NCBI GenBank assembly: GCA_025531455.1
Contig: JAMYHL010000010.1
Span: 186,001 to 250,000, forward strand
DNA: 64,000 bases
DNA from: Apiotrichum sp. Y4204
Taxonomy: Eukaryota; Basidiomycota; Tremellomycetes; Trichosporonales; Trichosporonaceae
Direction of reading: 5' to 3'
Shown here: one piece after another, positions 45,482-58,507 of the stretch
Numbering within the stretch: the first letter of the stretch is position 1
Layout of the letters: each line of letters starts with the position of its first letter
Notes under the pieces: generated by a model
Told to the model about the DNA's origin: nothing
The model's input: only the letters and a program-made list of their open reading frames with translations
Database searches by the model: none
Position numbers and translations under genes: made by a program

Positions 45482-48400
45482 CGAATTGCGCCCACGCAGA
45501 TCCGCACTCATTCTCCGACACATCTTTCCAATATCATTCTCGCACCATCGCTCATAGTTGTCTTTTCATCAATTGCCCGTATCGCATCGACACTCGCTGT
45601 CTCATCACCAAACCCAAAACGCACGTCGCTGGCGTGCCCGTCGGAGGAGAGAGGAGAGGAGGAGAGCCAAAGGAGGAAGCCAGCATCATTACGACTCACT
45701 GCATTCATGACATGTTTTCCATAGCCATAACATAGCCTCGCACCATATGCACATTGCTCTGCATCAATCCAAATTTGCGTTCCCGTTGCGCGACCTCAGC
45801 TGAACACTGAACGGCTATTGTGGACGCACTTGTGGACGCTATTGTCTAGCGTCCACCAACAACATCTTCGGACAGGCACTGGATCCCCCACCCAGCCCAC
45901 GAGATTGGGGCACCTCGGCTGATTTTCTTTTTGTGCAGCTCACACCCTGAGGCGGCGAGAAGCGACATCCCGCACGGAAAGGGCGGCAGGTAGGTATCAA
46001 GGCATCCATGCGATTGAGTGACGGCTGAACAGCCTTGGCGCCGCACTATCCAGGACTACAAGCCACATCCGTACCCGCCAGCCAGCACAGGGCATAGCGA
46101 GCGAGCACCGCGGGATGCGAGAGCAAGACTGCATACCTAGGCCGGCGCCGGATTGAGCACGCATTCATCCTCGCCGCTATCCCCGCTCGCGGGCCCCACA
46201 GGGGAATCTGTGGGGAAGACGAGGATAACAAGCACTAGCTCGCGGCTCCAGGACAATGGCACAACCTATTGTATGAACGCAAGCACAGAAGGTTGTACAG
46301 AGGTGTTTAAACGCACACCGAGGCGCGATGCAACCAAGCACGGGCCGGAAGGAAGCATCAAAGCAAAGCGACACGCGGGTATTCCAAGCCCCCCAGACCC
46401 CCCATGTCTTGCAAGCTGCAAGAGCTTGCCAGGTGGATGATGCCACATTCCACGTCCCGTGACCCGATCACGGGCGCGGCGATCCACGATCGTGGGATTT
46501 GCCGAATCGCAGAACGCGGATCGCGGATTGCGGAGGATCGTGGATTGCTGGGCTGGGGGTCCGTGCGCGCAGTGCGCGGAGGTTGATACAGTGAAGAAAA
46601 GGTTTTCATCCCGTCGTATCCGCGCATCTCACCCTCACCTGATCAATCCTCGTCGCTCGTTCCCCCACGTCCCCCACCTCCAATTGCCGAACCTGTGGCC
46701 TGCCGCCTCCCGCCTGCTGAGAAACAGAGGCGCAAGCCGCCGGCCAACCGCCAGGATATGGGATGCAGATGGGCGTCCACCCTGGCACTCGCGAAGGACA
46801 TTTTTTTCTCGCTTGGCGCCCGGCGGCGCTCGCTCGCACCCACCGCCAATCACCCATTCCTGACGGCGCTCGCGTCCTGCTCGCGGCTGACTTTTGCGCC
46901 GTGCACGCGCGAGCACGCCACGGGCCACGCGCCACGGTCTTGGCACGCGAGATCGGGGAATACGCTGATTACCACTGACTCGCGGTGGGGGCCAATTGAC
47001 GATCCTGACGCGTGCTGATCCGGTGCGAGCGCCGATCGGGGCTAGCGTGATCTGCATATGCAAGCAGCACGTTCGTCGCCATTGTCATGCGCCAGATGCG
47101 TTTCGTTCGCGAGTCTCGGTCCTGCAGATGTCTCGAAAAATTTTTGCCAGTTAGCTCCTCCAGCTCTGCAGATTTCCAGGATCCAGATCCCCCGATCGCT
47201 CACGATAGCGAACACATGTTCACTGCCCACCCCCCTGGAACCATTAGCGCCCGCCCGGGGTCGAAGTGACGCGTCGCGCGCGCACGGGAAGATCTGCGCG
47301 CGGAATGCTGGCGAAGAGAAGATTCTCCAGCCGTCGCTTCTATGTTCGGTTCTCGTATCTAAACTTGGCATCGCGTGGTTTGTTCGCTGTTAGTCCTAGT
47401 GGAGACAGTACAGTATTAGTAGTGTACTAACTCCTTCCCTGCTGGATATTTCTGATTTCTGATTCCCGACTGCGCCCACTGCCCCACCGCACGTGTCGGC
47501 CCAGCAAGTGGGGATTGGGCCAGCTTGCCCAGGACGGCGAGTGGGGACGAAGCCGATCACGCTACGCGCAATGCTATTCCGAGATAACGAATCCCACAGC
47601 CCCGCCGAGGCCCGAGCGTGCTACAGTAGGCCGAGCCTCTGGCCGCCTAGCGCCCGGCATTCCCAGATTCCACTGCTTATTCTGGCCTACGGCCCGGCCA
47701 TCGAGGGCGGGGGCGGCAGCGCAACCCCGCGCCGCTGTCTTTTCCGATTTGGTGATCGGAAGTGTCTCCTACATGAGTGCTGTGGGCGCTGTGGGCCTGG
47801 CGACAGCTGCAGCGATCAATAACTAATGCGACACGTCGTTCTCGGCGCCGCGCACGCTGGCCAAGCCGACTGGCCAAGCCGACTGGCCAAGTCGACTGAG
47901 CACCCCAGTCATGCTCAGTGCAGCCCACAAAACGGTATTCATCTAGGAGGCAGACGTATGCAGAGGCGAATCGCATGTGGGCTCTTGTTTGTTCCGACCG
48001 ACGTTCTTCTCCATTCGACGTTTTTCTTGTACTTTGTTTCTATTCTTTTTTTTTCTTTTTTCTTTTTTTTTGCTCATTCTTTTGTCTAGTTATTCATCTC
48101 CTCCAATGGCTCCTCCTTTCCTCCCCACTTCCCGTTCTTCCAAGTGCCCCCTCCCCACCTGCGGGACAGCCCTGCTCCGCTGGGCCACAACTGGACACTA
48201 CACGTTAATGTGGCACGGCATGTGGCACCGTGCGGAATGTGGCACCCGCAGCGTTTGTCTTGCGTGGGCACCAATCGCCCAAGGACGGGGAAACCAAGAG
48301 AGCCAAAAGACAGTACAGTATATAGACGTCTCGGCGTTCCAGAATCCGGGTTCCCGACGGAGGCGACGGGCGCGACGCGTCTAGCGGTGGTGATGGGGCG

Positions 48401-49735
48401 TGCGCCCTACCTATTCCTTGTGGTGACTCTGCTTTCGAGGCGCCGTGTGGAAGTGACAGCAACGGTCGGTGCGTGCGGGGGGTATGAGTGGGATGAGTCA
48501 GCGCGCGGTGTGTGGGGTATTGAGTGTACGGAGCAGACAATGGTGAGTGAACGTCAGTCCGTGTACTGCGTCTCTTGGTGGGTAATGAATAGTCAGCCAG
48601 AGCAGTCCGTGTCCGAGTCCGTGTCCGTCCGTGTCCGTCCGGTGCACTGCTGTGTGACCTCGCGCCCCGGCCCCGACCAAGTGTCACGCTCCGCGGGTCC
48701 AAGACCAAGTCCGTGTACTTGCAGGACGGCGTCCTGTGGGCAATCACCACCCCTCGTCATCCATACCCCGCTCGGTGTCGCGTTCCATATAGTCTATGTC
48801 TGACAACGATATTTCCTCATTGTTTCTCCACCCATACACTGGCCGGTCGTCACGCGTCACGTCTCATGCCTCTCGCCTCGATCGCCTCTCATATACCATC
48901 AGGCCTACATCAGTTATTCTGGTCCCCAGAAGCAGGCGCAATCCGGAAGCCATCGCAGTGCCTGTCTGATGAAAACTGCCACATGCCACAACTCTCTTGC
49001 AGCCGACAACTGGCCCGACCATCGTTCGATCCAGCCTCGCTGTGCCGCGGAGACAAACCTCCCACTGTTCCAGCTCACAGAGGACGAGGACGACAAAGCT
49101 GTCCGTCGCCCGTGTCCATCCACATACCTCGCGAGCGCACGTATATGCCCCACATATTCCCTCCGCGGATTCTCACCGAGGTCGGCGCCCGATATGGGGC
49201 CGCCGGGCCGCGGGGCCCACCGTCGCGCCACGCAATGGCCGGCAGCAGCGGCAGAGCTGGCGGGATCTCATTCACTCTCGATCACAGTCAGAAGCTGTCA
49301 GTATTAGTCAGCACTACTCGCTCGCACCGTGGCGCCCGGCGAAGTGCTCGGCCAAGTGCCCGGAACTGCCCAGGCCGTGAGCTAGATTACAGCCACTCCA
49401 TTCCGTCCAATGCCGCTTGCCGTGCTGATCCGGTGGTTCCGTGCCCCGCCGCGCGGCCTCTACACTCGCCGCCCCGCGTTACTCCCGTGCGCCCCGCGTT
49501 ACTCCCGTGCGCCCCGCATTGCGGCGACACATCCCACCGTCACACGCCGCACCCAATCATCGCTGGCCGGCACGCATCATACCTTGGTCTACAACAAATC
49601 AAACCGCGCGCCTGGGCGCTCACTCAGGCCAGAGGCGGCGCCACCGCCCCGCATCACCCCGCTCCCTTCTTAGGACGGGGGGTACCCTTATCCTCATCCA
49701 ATCCTTCCTCATTACTCCGTCGGTTACCGTGCCAA
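45482..49735. other. Gene-poor stretch, no convincing gene
   Basis: 4.25 kb between the Ecl1 and SNX4 genes. A T-rich tract at ~48000-48075 is followed by an ATG at 48106 opening a 92-codon frame; it has no recognisable homology and is treated as a finding only. A 20-bp tandem repeat lies at 49471-49520. No other support for genes. Confidence 0.45.
49471..49520. repeat. 20-bp tandem repeat, 2.5 copies
   Basis: Unit GCCCCGCGTTACTCCCGTGC at 49471-49490 and 49491-49510, perfect, then a half copy with one change. Lies just beyond the SNX4 3' end. Confidence 0.9.
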
Positions 49736-52700
49736 TCAAACATCGACACGGATGCGCTGCAAGAGAGGGATGATCTGGGGTCAGCTTCGGATCCTGCGGC
49801 CAATGATGCGGCCCCGCGGAGACCCGCCACACGTGCTCCGCCCCGGACACGGCCAGGGATGAGTGGAACACGTGTGGCGTAGTCCTGAGTAGCGGCATAG
49901 GGAACACGATCAAAATTCTGGGATTCAAAGTCAACTCACCCGGTCCCAGTCCTCCATGGCCCGTTGAAGCATCTCAACCTGGCCGTCGGCGTAACGCCCG
50001 AGCATCTCCTTCATCTCCTGTTGCTTCTCAAGCTCGAACACGGCGTGCTCACGGAGCACCTCGTCGGAGAAGGCGTTTGATGTTTCGTGCGCCACCGTCA
50101 CCGCGTCCTGGAGCTGCGGGGTTAGCGTCGTTCCACACATAGGGGGATGCCAAGCGAAGCCAGCCAAGTGGCGTGTTTCCAAGTAGCCTCGCTGCTAAGC
50201 AGCTTATCCAACTCAAGTTCCCAGGCAAAATTTTGTGGATGCCCCACGGGAGGAATGGAGATTTTTGAGTCAGGGAGTTCGAAACATGTTGGAGGATGGT
50301 AGCCGAGCCGGCTTTAACCGTCACAGGATATCCATTGTTATCGCTGCTCGCACCTCGCACTCGACTTCAGGGCAGACAATAGAGACCGATCACAAATGAG
50401 TATGCGGGTTGCTCTTGTAATGGCCTATACCTTCCCACCAGCTGGCACGGATGAATGGGCACCTTGAATGGTGAACGCTCCGTGAGGGCAGGAGTTGGCA
50501 TATCGAGGCTCCCAAAACGACGGCCATGTGAAGGCACTGCCAGTCGTTCACCAACCGAGTGACCAATGCGTGCAGTTTCAGGAGCTGATGAAGACGTAGA
50601 AACCCATCCTCAAGCAACCCAGACCCACCCCTTGTGATCAAATGGCCAGTGCCGGTGAATGGCCTGGGGTCGCCCACCGTGGCCCATGACCTCACACCCT
50701 CGGATCACCCAGAACATAATCACTCTGCCAATCCCACTCACTTCTTTGATCTTTCCATCGAGCTTGCGCATACGTTCCCGCCGCGTGTGAATGTCGTCCG
50801 TGCCACGCAGCTTGTCGACCTGGTCGCGGAGATATGTCCCAAGGCCGACAGGGCCGCCTACGTGGCCCGAGTTGAGCGCCGCCAGGCGGTCCCGTTCACT
50901 GACAACCGCGGAGAGGTACGCGCTCAGCTCCTCAAAGTCGAGCTGTTTCTGGTCGCGCAGCTTTATGGTTGCGCGATGCGCGGCGGAGTAAGCAAGCAGG
51001 GAGCTGGATTGCTGGAGGAACGGCTCAACTGATGCCTGGTTCTGATGGGTCAGAGGGATGAAGGCAAGGACGACCCACTTGATGCTTCAGGAGGGTGCTA
51101 AAGTCCAGCATCTTCTCCGCAAAGCGGTTGAGAGGCTCGGTGATGCCGGACTCGAGATAGCCCAGGCCCTGGTACGCGGCGGCCATGTCCTGATAGTCTG
51201 CCGAGAGATCTGGCGTGAGTAGGACATACGCATCATCACCCACCATCAACGCGGCTCTTGCTCCTGGCTGTCAGACGGTCAATCTGGCCCAGACCTTCCT
51301 CGAAGCGCTCGAGGCTCGCGTTCATATCAACAAATCGCTCATCCGGCTTGCGAACGCGGGAGAAGACATTGACGAGCGTGTCGGAGAGCGAGTCGATGAT
51401 GCCAGTGTGCGACTCGGGCGGCGGGTTGGCCAGGTGCTTGTGCTTGGTGACATGCTGGGTGTGAGCATGGCCTAGGGGTTTCAGTACACACCCATTCCTG
51501 GGACTGTGCAAAGTCGGCGAGCAGCTGGCTGCGCTGCAATGTGGGATGGTTGGCTATCCGCTCGAGGAATCGTTGCAAGCTAGGGGGTTAGACAAATCAT
51601 GACGGCTCAGCACGCTCGACGCACTCTAGACGACGCTTGTCGACAAACTCGGACGAGAACCGGTCGCCCTTGATGTACTCTGCTTGTCAGTCATGAAACG
51701 CCGAAGGCCTCAAAGATGTCAGATCAAACGTCAACACCACCTCCACACCGCTTATCCTCATGACCGTCGCTGTCCGTCCAAGTCGACAGCTATGCCCATG
51801 ACCATGAACATGAACTTGTCCATGTCAAGCCCACCTCGACATACTCGTCCCCACTCAAACGAGCTCGACCCATCCCGCCATGATCGGTTCACACAGTTCG
51901 ATCCAGCCCATCCGGTTGGTTATCGGGTCTCATTTGATTTGTCCAGCTTCATCCGCTCCTCGGTCCACCCATCCCCACTCATCCGCCGTCATGCCCGACG
52001 CGAGACCAAACGAAACACGCTGAGCATCGCCACGCGCAGCGGGACGTTCCAGCCCAAACGTCAAGGGCCCAGATTGCGCCCGGAGACATGATTATCGACA
52101 CATTTTCTTCCCTAGATTTCGAGATCCGAGCCAGCCGCCTGGACTCACCCAACCTGTGCTTGTCTGGGATCGGCGGGATGATGCACGCCGGGAACGCCTT
52201 TGCCAGCTGGTCGTGGAGGAACAAAAAGTCCTGAAACCTGCGGCGCACAGTCACGGACTGCGAGTGGAACGTGGGGATCTGGGTCTGGGAGCATTAGTGA
52301 TGTCAGTTGAGCATGTCGGAGCGAAAGAGGTTCCGGCTGCCAAAGCTGGGACCCGCATGCCGGCCAAAGACGAAGCCTTTGACAGGGTCAGCGGGATGCT
52401 GTGCGTTCGCATCCTACCGTTCCAAGATAGTAAAAGAGATAAACTCTCTGATTCGAACAAGTCCGCGGAAGCGAGGCAGTACTGCCCCCGGGCACCCATC
52501 TACTCGAGGCATCAAGACGAGTTCGTATTATTGACGCCACGGCTGTAATGGTGCGCAGTCCCAGCATCGCTCTTGAATGCGGAATCGACCATGGATCGCA
52601 CACTCGGAAGATAGATCGAGGTGTGAAAGATGTGCACAATCCGTGCTCTGTCCAAAAAACGTACCTTGGTCTGCACAGCATAGCTGACATACATGTCCTT

Positions 52701-53012
52701 TGATCCCTCGTGTTCCTTGACCGGGTCCTTGACTTGGATAGACATCTGCTTTCCGTCCCAATCATAGTTGTCTGGGTCCACCACGCCGCGAGTCCCCTCT
52801 TCACCAGTGCCCGTCGTGTTACCCGCCGTCCCGCGGACAGTTGCGGTGCTGGCGGAACCTGACGCGTACTGGTCGTACGCCAGGGGCGAGGCGGCGCTAA
52901 TCTTGTCAAACCCGTCGTCGTCGTCTTCTGCCCCCACACCCGACATGTCGGCGAATCCCGTGCGCGGCGGCGCGTCGTCCCATGAGATCGAGTGGAAGCC
53001 GTCTTCGTCCAT
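49736..53012 (-). CDS. SNX4: Sorting nexin Snx4/Atg24 (PX-BAR)
   Basis: Endosomal sorting nexin (yeast Snx4/Atg24) that binds PI3P through its PX domain and recycles cargo from endosomes; it also acts in selective autophagy. Exons 53012-52665, 52284-52149, 51679-51625, 51579-51492, 51454-51244, 51209-51079, 51035-50742, 50113-49940 and 49774-49736 give 491 residues. Residues 1-95 are acidic and disordered. The PX domain spans ~96-225, with SVTVRRRFQDF, the CIIPPIPDKHRL loop and EYIKGDRFSSEF. A BAR-type helical region runs to the end, with KLRDQKQLDFEELSAYL, a TAHE-like AHETSNAF block and the final RIRVDV. The last exon codes only 13 codons including the stop; it was found because IIPLLQRIRVDV closes in phase. 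Introns 1, 2 and 7 (380, 469 and 628 nt) are far longer than the local norm; the others are 34-45 and 165 nt. Confidence 0.94.
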
Positions 53013-53273
53013 TGCGGGAGGGTGGATTTGGGTTGGAGGTGGTGGTTGTTGAGGAGATGTGTGGGAGCGACCAGGTTACCGTTGATGATGATGAGCATTG
53101 GACAAGCAATGACGCGGTGCGGGGTGGCCACCTGCAGCTTATGTAAACAAAGCCGACTGCAGCCACACATTATTCACACCCTCAACTAGTAGCGTGGCAG
53201 GTGCATGAGTTCGGATATCGAGGGATATACATTTCCACCGCAAAGACCGACGGTGAGCGCCGATCCCGAGCGC

Positions 53274-53294
53274 CGAGCACCGAGCACCGAGCAC
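53274..53294. repeat. 7-bp tandem repeat CGAGCAC x3
   Basis: Three perfect copies in the region upstream of SNX4. Confidence 0.85.
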
Positions 53295-53551
53295 CGGATC
53301 CCTGGCGCCCCGGCTCTACTGAATATCCCTGAATCCTGAGTATCCAACGTCTCGGCATACTCCTCTTGCTGACACTTTTTGGTCCCCATGAGGATGCGGA
53401 ACATGTACTGATGCAGCATAGAAAGCACCTGTGCATGGGATTCGGTGGTGGACGGGTTCCTGTTGAACTCCCTGTCAATCCGGAGAACATGCATCAGAAT
53501 ACAGGACGAGCTGGTATCTTGTTCTCCCTGCGTTCCGTGTTTCTCAGAATA

Positions 53552-53590
53552 TTTTTGATTTTTGATTTTTACTTTTTGATTTTTGATTTT
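53552..53590. repeat. AT-rich 7-bp repeat (TTTTTGA-type), about 5 copies
   Basis: About five copies of TTTTTGA with one altered copy (TTTTTAC). It stands out in otherwise GC-rich intergenic DNA. Confidence 0.85.
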
Positions 53591-56500
53591 GCCTCTGCAC
53601 TTGGTTTTGAATTTGACGCGCCTTGTTTCGCCTTGTTTCGACACGACCCGCCCCAACTATACATCAACACATGCCATAGCGCGCCTTTATTTCTTCTTCA
53701 TCAGCAAGCACCAGCACCAACACAGTCGCGATTGGTACGATCGGTATGAGCTTAATCGGCAGCGTCCAAGGCAGTGCGTGCCCGGTGCCGTCACGGCGCG
53801 GAACCGGGCGCCGGCCCGGCGGCCCTGCTGAGCCTGTTGTTGATGGGCGGAAATATATGCCGGAACACTACGCCGTACGAAACGGAGTAAGTACCCCGTG
53901 CCGGTGTCAACGCCGGAGTCGGAGCCGGACAAGGGTAAGGTTCACGGCGTGAGGCACATGGCAAGGACACTGTACCATAGTACCCAGTAGTCATGCATTT
54001 CGCCAGTTGCGAGCTGTCGTGGAGGCAGCAACGACGATTAGTAGTCGCCCCTGAACGATACCCCGGGTGTACCGACTCTCTGGTGTCTCTCGGCGGCAAC
54101 TTTGGCGGTCCTCAGCGCAATGCTGTCACCACCTCTGCTGTCCTCGGCTGATGCGAGGCCGACATGGCGCCGTAACCACGGTTCTGTGTATAAGCTTATG
54201 CGCAGCTCGCACGCTATATGCATGAGACTCATGTTCAGAACAGTCGAACATGTTGGTCGACCATGTTGTTACCACGCCATAGGCCCCCGCCCTTGCCCTC
54301 GCGTTCCTTCCTGTTTGTCATTCCACATCCCCAATCCAGCCACCATACAGGCTCTTCTGATCGAGCAAGGCTGTGGGTGCCTCGAGCCGGTTCCTCAATT
54401 GCTTGCGTCAAACCGGACAGGTTTACAGCAGACCGTACGGAGCTGATCGGGTGCCATGCGTCCCCAAGGGCCGGTCCTGGCCGCGGGAGGCGGCTGTGGT
54501 GAAGGGGAAGGGGTTTACGCCTTGGCGAGCTCGCCAGTCTCGTGAGCTGGCAGTACAAGCGTGCATGAATGTGGCAGAAGGCACAAATCGTTGGAATCGG
54601 TTGTTTTCAAAGACAGCGAGGCCAGGGCTCACCGCCAGCCCCTAGGATTTGTAGAACTGGTCGGAATCCTGCGTGCTCGTGTGCAGGCGACGCGTCATGT
54701 GCCAGCTAGCTGTATCCTGACGTGCATGGCTTGTCGGAAAATTCTTAGTACAGTAGTGTGGTAGGGGCAAGCTTGCGCAAAGTGGCATGGATGTACAGTA
54801 GGAAATTTCTTGCCCATCTGCACGTCGGCGATTGAGATGTACTGTACGGCCAGCCATTGGGTTGATCTAACCAGAGTATCACAGTCCTCGGCCATAAGGC
54901 GCATGAGACAATCACATTCCATGGCGCCCCGATCGTCTACGCCCTCCGCGGTACCGCGGGGCGCCCAATGCGACCGAACGTCAGACGCGTGAACGCCTAT
55001 TATCTCGCAATGCGCGCAAATCCCGTATCAGTGGCCCTGGGGGTCTGGGACTGGGGTCGCGCTGCGCACAGGGCTTGGGGAATTAAGCAGGCAATCAGGC
55101 GCTTGGGGATGGATGCGGGGCAATGGGCGTGTGGCGGCGCCACGCGCCATGTGCCACCGCGCCTGACGGAGGAGTGGACGCCAGGCGCCAGGATAGGCAG
55201 GGGACGATCACAGGAGGGGACGATCACAGGGCATGGAGGATCCTCATGGGATCTGCGTGCACTGGCCGCCGGGCGCAGTCGTCCATCCAGTCAACATTAG
55301 TGGTCAACAGTAGGCAAGGAGAAGAAAAAAAATCAGAGAGAGGCAGAAGAGCAATGTGGTTGACCGGCTGCCGATCAGTGGCTTGCGTGAGCCAAACACC
55401 GCGCGGGCCGTGCCGCCTGAGCCCCCGGCGCACGGGCCCCGGGAACTGGCGGATTTGCATTCCAAGACCTCAGGAGCGGGACCAGCGGTACCAGCTAGGA
55501 GCTCATCATGTCTTTGAGGTCTTGAGATGGCTTGATGGCCTCGGCGTGCGGAGGGGTCAGTAGTGGTCTTGGGACCTGGGTGCTTGTGAAGTGTGGAGTG
55601 TGGTGCGTCATGTGGCACCCACAAACGCTTGCGCAGCAAGGAGCGGTGCTGGCAAATCATTGCAAGCACGCAGCGAAACCTGGGCAGAGAGCCGAACACT
55701 GCCCGGAGGCTTGGAGGTGAGTGGGGGAGCCATGCCCATGTCCATCACTCACACCAACACTTGAGGACAGGTACGCTTGCAAGTGTGTTGCACGCACACA
55801 GAAGAAGCCATCTGGTTGCCGGCTCGCTGTGGCGCTGCATGTTCGAAAGGGGGAAAGGATTAGCAAGTGCCTGCAAGAGACGAGATACGGAGGAGGGAAC
55901 CCCATGAGACATGAGGAGCCGCAGAAGTTGTGGACAGGGGTATCTCTGCTCACCAGGTGGTGTTCGGGGACACACGGGGTAGCACAGGGCTGCACAAACA
56001 GGAAATGCACGCGGTGTATATGACGATGCTTGGATCGCTTGGATCGTCCACAACATGCACACCATCTCATCAAGTCTTCATGTGATGTGATGATCGTGAT
56101 GAATGTCACAGGCCCTAATAGCCAGTGGCCAGAGGCCAAACACGCGTCACAGCCAATGTGCAGTGCTGGCATAGGGTGCAATCAATCAGGCTGCTGTACA
56201 CGCGACAGCACGCCGGTGCAGCAATCGGGCACTGGTAACACCGCCGTTGGACTGCGCGTGTGCGCGTGCACCGTTCGGCCTGCTCCTGCATGCACGGCCG
56301 TACGGCGGTGACGTCTCGACTGTCGGACAGTCTCGACTCTCGAACATGTCAAGTGGCCCCACCGCAACTTTCGGTCGGTCTTGTTCTGTGTGCCTTCGGC
56401 ATTGCCGCGACGAGCTTCATTGTCACCAGTGGGAGACTCATCAGCGGTGCTCCCCATGAGCTTAACAGCGATGCTCCCAGAGGCCCTTTGGGTGTATCAG

Positions 56501-57383
56501 GCAAACATTGTTTTTAAGCCTAAACTGCTTCCGCAATAAGCGTGAGTACTGTACACTGCCACAGCAACTTCCCGAAAGCAGGCGGTGCGGCCAGTGAACG
56601 TGCCTCCTGTGAGCTGTGAGTCTGTGATCCTGTACACATGTAGCCTGCACACCCGGGATCTCGAGGGCTGTGGACTGTATCTCGCACAGTGCCATCATGC
56701 CCATCCATTGAGCTGTTGGCGTTGCTTTCGTCCCGGCCGCTGGATCTAGATGCTTCGGCCGCGACTACCCCTCTACCCTGCCGTCGTGTGCCTTGTGACT
56801 ATCCACCTGAGTCCTGACTGGATAGGTGAACATGTGTGCGCCGCCGCTGCATTGCCTCCTGCTGCGGTGCATCAGCATTACCCCTTCTATGGGATCGGCG
56901 AGCACATCTGATGGCCAACGACAAGAGCGTGATGGCTGTCCTGTTCTCGCAGTGCGTGATATCTACAGCCTCTGCACCCTGTCCGAATGGCAACTGGCAC
57001 ATACCCTCCTAGAGTGCCGGCTCCAGCTGTGCCCTGCGGGGTCCTGGGGGTTGAGAGTTGTTACACAATTCGCGAGGGCCGAGGTGGAGAAGCGGTAGAG
57101 CGAGACCGCGGCAGAGGCACCGTAGGTGTCGCGATAGACTAATTATAATGTTTGTGTGCATCCTCTTCAGCTCACTGGCCACTGGATCAAGGGGACTTAC
57201 TCCGTGCAGAACACCTGATGTTTGATACCTGCTATCCTGATGGTACAGAGATGATTATGGTTCATGGCCGCACAGCAGAGCGAGTGTACGACAGGGTCCA
57301 CAACGGCATGCTACATGCTGATCATGCTGGACCACTTTTATTTTTATTTTATTGTATTTATTGGTCTGGGTAGGTTTCGACCC

Positions 57384-57418
57384 TTTTTTTTTTTGCGGTA
57401 CAGCGCGGGGGGGGGGGG
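57384..57418. repeat. T11 run and G12 run
   Basis: T11 at 57384-57394 and G12 at 57407-57418, 12 bp apart, at the upstream edge of the CT-rich GATA leader. Homopolymers this long are also prone to sequencing error. Confidence 0.85.
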
Positions 57419-57858
57419 CGGCAGAAGAGAGGAGTGATTGTTGGTGTGCCTTTTCCTCTGTCGGTCCGCGCATTCAGAGTTTCCGTCTCTGCCCTTGTCC
57501 CCGTTTGTGCTGTAAACTGACATTATGGATCCTGTATCCTGTATCCTCTGGCATCCCACCTTCTCTCTCTCTCTCCCTGTGCATCCTCTCACGCCTCGCG
57601 CGCCTCTCTTCATCTGCCTCTGCGCCCCTTGTCCCTCCCCTTCCTCATACTCACTTTACCTCAGCCAGCACTCATGCGGATGCAGCCAAACCCCACTCTA
57701 CCCTCAAGAGCACCTGGCAGCTGCCCCGCCGTCCTCCACCCTGCCTCCCTTCCCTCTCCCCCCGCGAACGCACACTCTCCGGCAATCCTCCCCTCGTGCT
57801 CCGTCCTCCGTTGTCCCCTCTCCTCTTTGTTGTATGCACTCCCATCCAGAGAGACAAC

Positions 57859-57881
57859 GAGAGAGAGAGAGAGAGAGAGAG
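57859..57881. repeat. (GA)11 microsatellite
   Basis: Uninterrupted GA repeat embedded in a CT-rich region, upstream of the GATA factor gene. Confidence 0.9.
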
Positions 57882-58066
57882 CTGGAGCCGTAAGAGAGTC
57901 CTCCTCTCCTACCTCTCGACCCTTTTGCGCGGCTCTCCTCCCTGTTGTCACAGCTGGGACAACATTGCAGTGCGGCACTGCCGATTCTCCTCCCTCCAGC
58001 CAAAGCCGACTCCCAGGTCTGGACCTTTCCTCTCTTGTTGTTCTGTCTCTTCGGCCTGTTCGGTGC

Positions 58067-58132
58067 TCCTCTCTCCCTCCTCTCTCTCCCTCCTCTCTCT
58101 CCCTCCTCTCTCTCCCTCCTCTCTCTCCCTCC
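58067..58132. repeat. 13-bp CT minisatellite, about 5 copies
   Basis: Four perfect tandem copies of TCTCTCTCCCTCC (58081-58132) preceded by one slightly changed copy. Lies ~640 bp before the GATA factor start, in the probable leader or promoter. Confidence 0.9.
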
Positions 58133-58499
58133 TCCGCCACCGACGATCCCCCGTCCTACGTCCTCGGTCCTCCTCTGCTCCTCTTCCCTACACCCACACA
58201 CACACACAACCTTATTATTCGCACGCCCAGCAGCCAAGCAGAGCAGCTGCCAACAGCAACAGCATCTCGGTATCAGCAACCGCAGCATCAGGTCGACATC
58301 CCAGCTCCTACAGCTCCAGCTCTAGCGGTCCAGCTCGTCCTCCTCGCGGTCCACTATCAACAATACTCGTGCTCCTCATTTCCTGTGCACCACAATCTGT
58401 AACATCACCTGTTTCTCCTTTCTTTACTCGGCTCCCTCCTTCTCCTCTACTCTGGCCCCGCAGTCTGGATCTTGCAACGCCAGAGAAAAGTCCAGCAGC

Positions 58500-58507
58500 T
58501 TATATAG
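58500..58507 (+). promoter_or_regulatory. Candidate TATA element of the GATA gene
   Basis: TTATATAG, ~270 bp before the start codon and after the long CT tract. If it is used, the leader is short and the CT tract is promoter rather than UTR. Confidence 0.3.

Noticed and set aside
48713..49882. 389-codon + frame between the Ecl1 and SNX4 genes
   Set aside because: Overlaps the true SNX4 3' exon on the other strand, has Arg/Pro/His/Ser-rich random composition and no domain.
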